NCBI GenBank assembly: GCA_021848865.1 | Contig: JAJZTO010000226.1 | Location: 1-5,202, forward strand | Reading direction: 5' to 3' | DNA: 5,202 nt | Source: Myxococcales bacterium | GTDB taxonomy: Bacteria > Myxococcota > Myxococcia > Myxococcales > Anaeromyxobacteraceae | Shown: positions 5,145-5,202 of the stretch, one piece after another | How the letters are laid out: every line of letters starts with the position of its first letter | How positions within the stretch are numbered: position 1 is the stretch's first letter | The notes under the pieces: model-generated | What the model was told of the DNA's origin: nothing | The model's input: only the letters and a program-made list of their open reading frames with translations | Databases searched by the model: none | Program-made: the position numbers and the translations under genes

Positions 5145-5202
5145 AGTCCTTCTCCTCCGTCTGGTCGGCCGAGACGGCGTCCAGCTCGTGGTCGCGAGTG
5201 CG
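5137..5202 (-). CDS. C-terminal end of an unidentified upstream gene (partial)
   Basis: An open frame enters from the right edge and stops at TAG (5139-5137), encoding the tail ...TRDHELDAVSADQTEEKDYG. About nine in ten codons end in G or C, better than in the other two minus-strand frames, which are also open here. The stop lies 8 bases inside the TetR gene (overlap 5137-5144), a typical translational-coupling arrangement, and the TetR ribosome-binding site lies within this tail. The acidic tail gives no family identity. It may belong to the same transcription unit, but a chance open frame cannot be excluded at this length. Confidence 0.45.
   Translation of the reverse strand, partial: RTRDHELDAVSADQTEEKDYG

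Overview
The window is high-GC bacterial DNA (roughly 70% GC by eye, with codon third positions nearly all G or C). Every gene I can support lies on the minus strand, so the biology reads from right (5202) to left (1). Most starts carry a good Shine-Dalgarno sequence, usually GGAGG. The genus cannot be named from this stretch. Composition, gene style and protein types suit a deltaproteobacterium/myxobacterium or a similar high-GC environmental lineage, and an actinobacterium cannot be excluded.

In order of transcription the layout is: the last ~21 codons of an unidentified upstream gene (5202-5137); a TetR-family regulator (5144-4518) whose start overlaps that gene's stop; a 70-base intergenic gap with a plausible promoter and an imperfect 22-bp palindrome (4494-4515); an SCP-x-type thiolase (4447-3263); a long-chain/isovaleryl-type acyl-CoA dehydrogenase (3249-2104); a FAS1-like/MaoC N-type hydratase half (2087-1647); a catalytic MaoC-type hydratase half (1633-1214); a short-chain dehydrogenase (1178-351); and the first 98 codons of an AMP-dependent acyl-CoA synthetase (295-1, cut by the window edge). 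Gaps between the metabolic genes are 13, 13, 16, 35 and 55 bases, so they look like one operon.

Together the genes encode one full turn of a fatty-acid-like beta-oxidation cycle. The synthetase makes the acyl-CoA, the dehydrogenase makes the 2-enoyl-CoA, the two MaoC halves hydrate it, the SDR oxidises the 3-hydroxyacyl-CoA, and the thiolase releases acetyl-CoA or propionyl-CoA. The hydratase and dehydrogenase belong to the (R)-specific route. They resemble separate pieces of the peroxisomal multifunctional enzyme type 2 (MFE-2, HSD17B4) rather than the common bacterial FadB/crotonase route. The substrate is unknown; a branched, alicyclic or steroid-side-chain-like acyl group is a reasonable guess. 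The TetR protein is probably the acyl-CoA- or substrate-responsive repressor of the operon.

I see no mobile elements, RNA genes, CRISPR arrays or broken genes. The window is a well-formed catabolic operon rather than an obviously new system. The points most worth a second look are the split MFE-2-like module and the putative operator overlapping the promoter.
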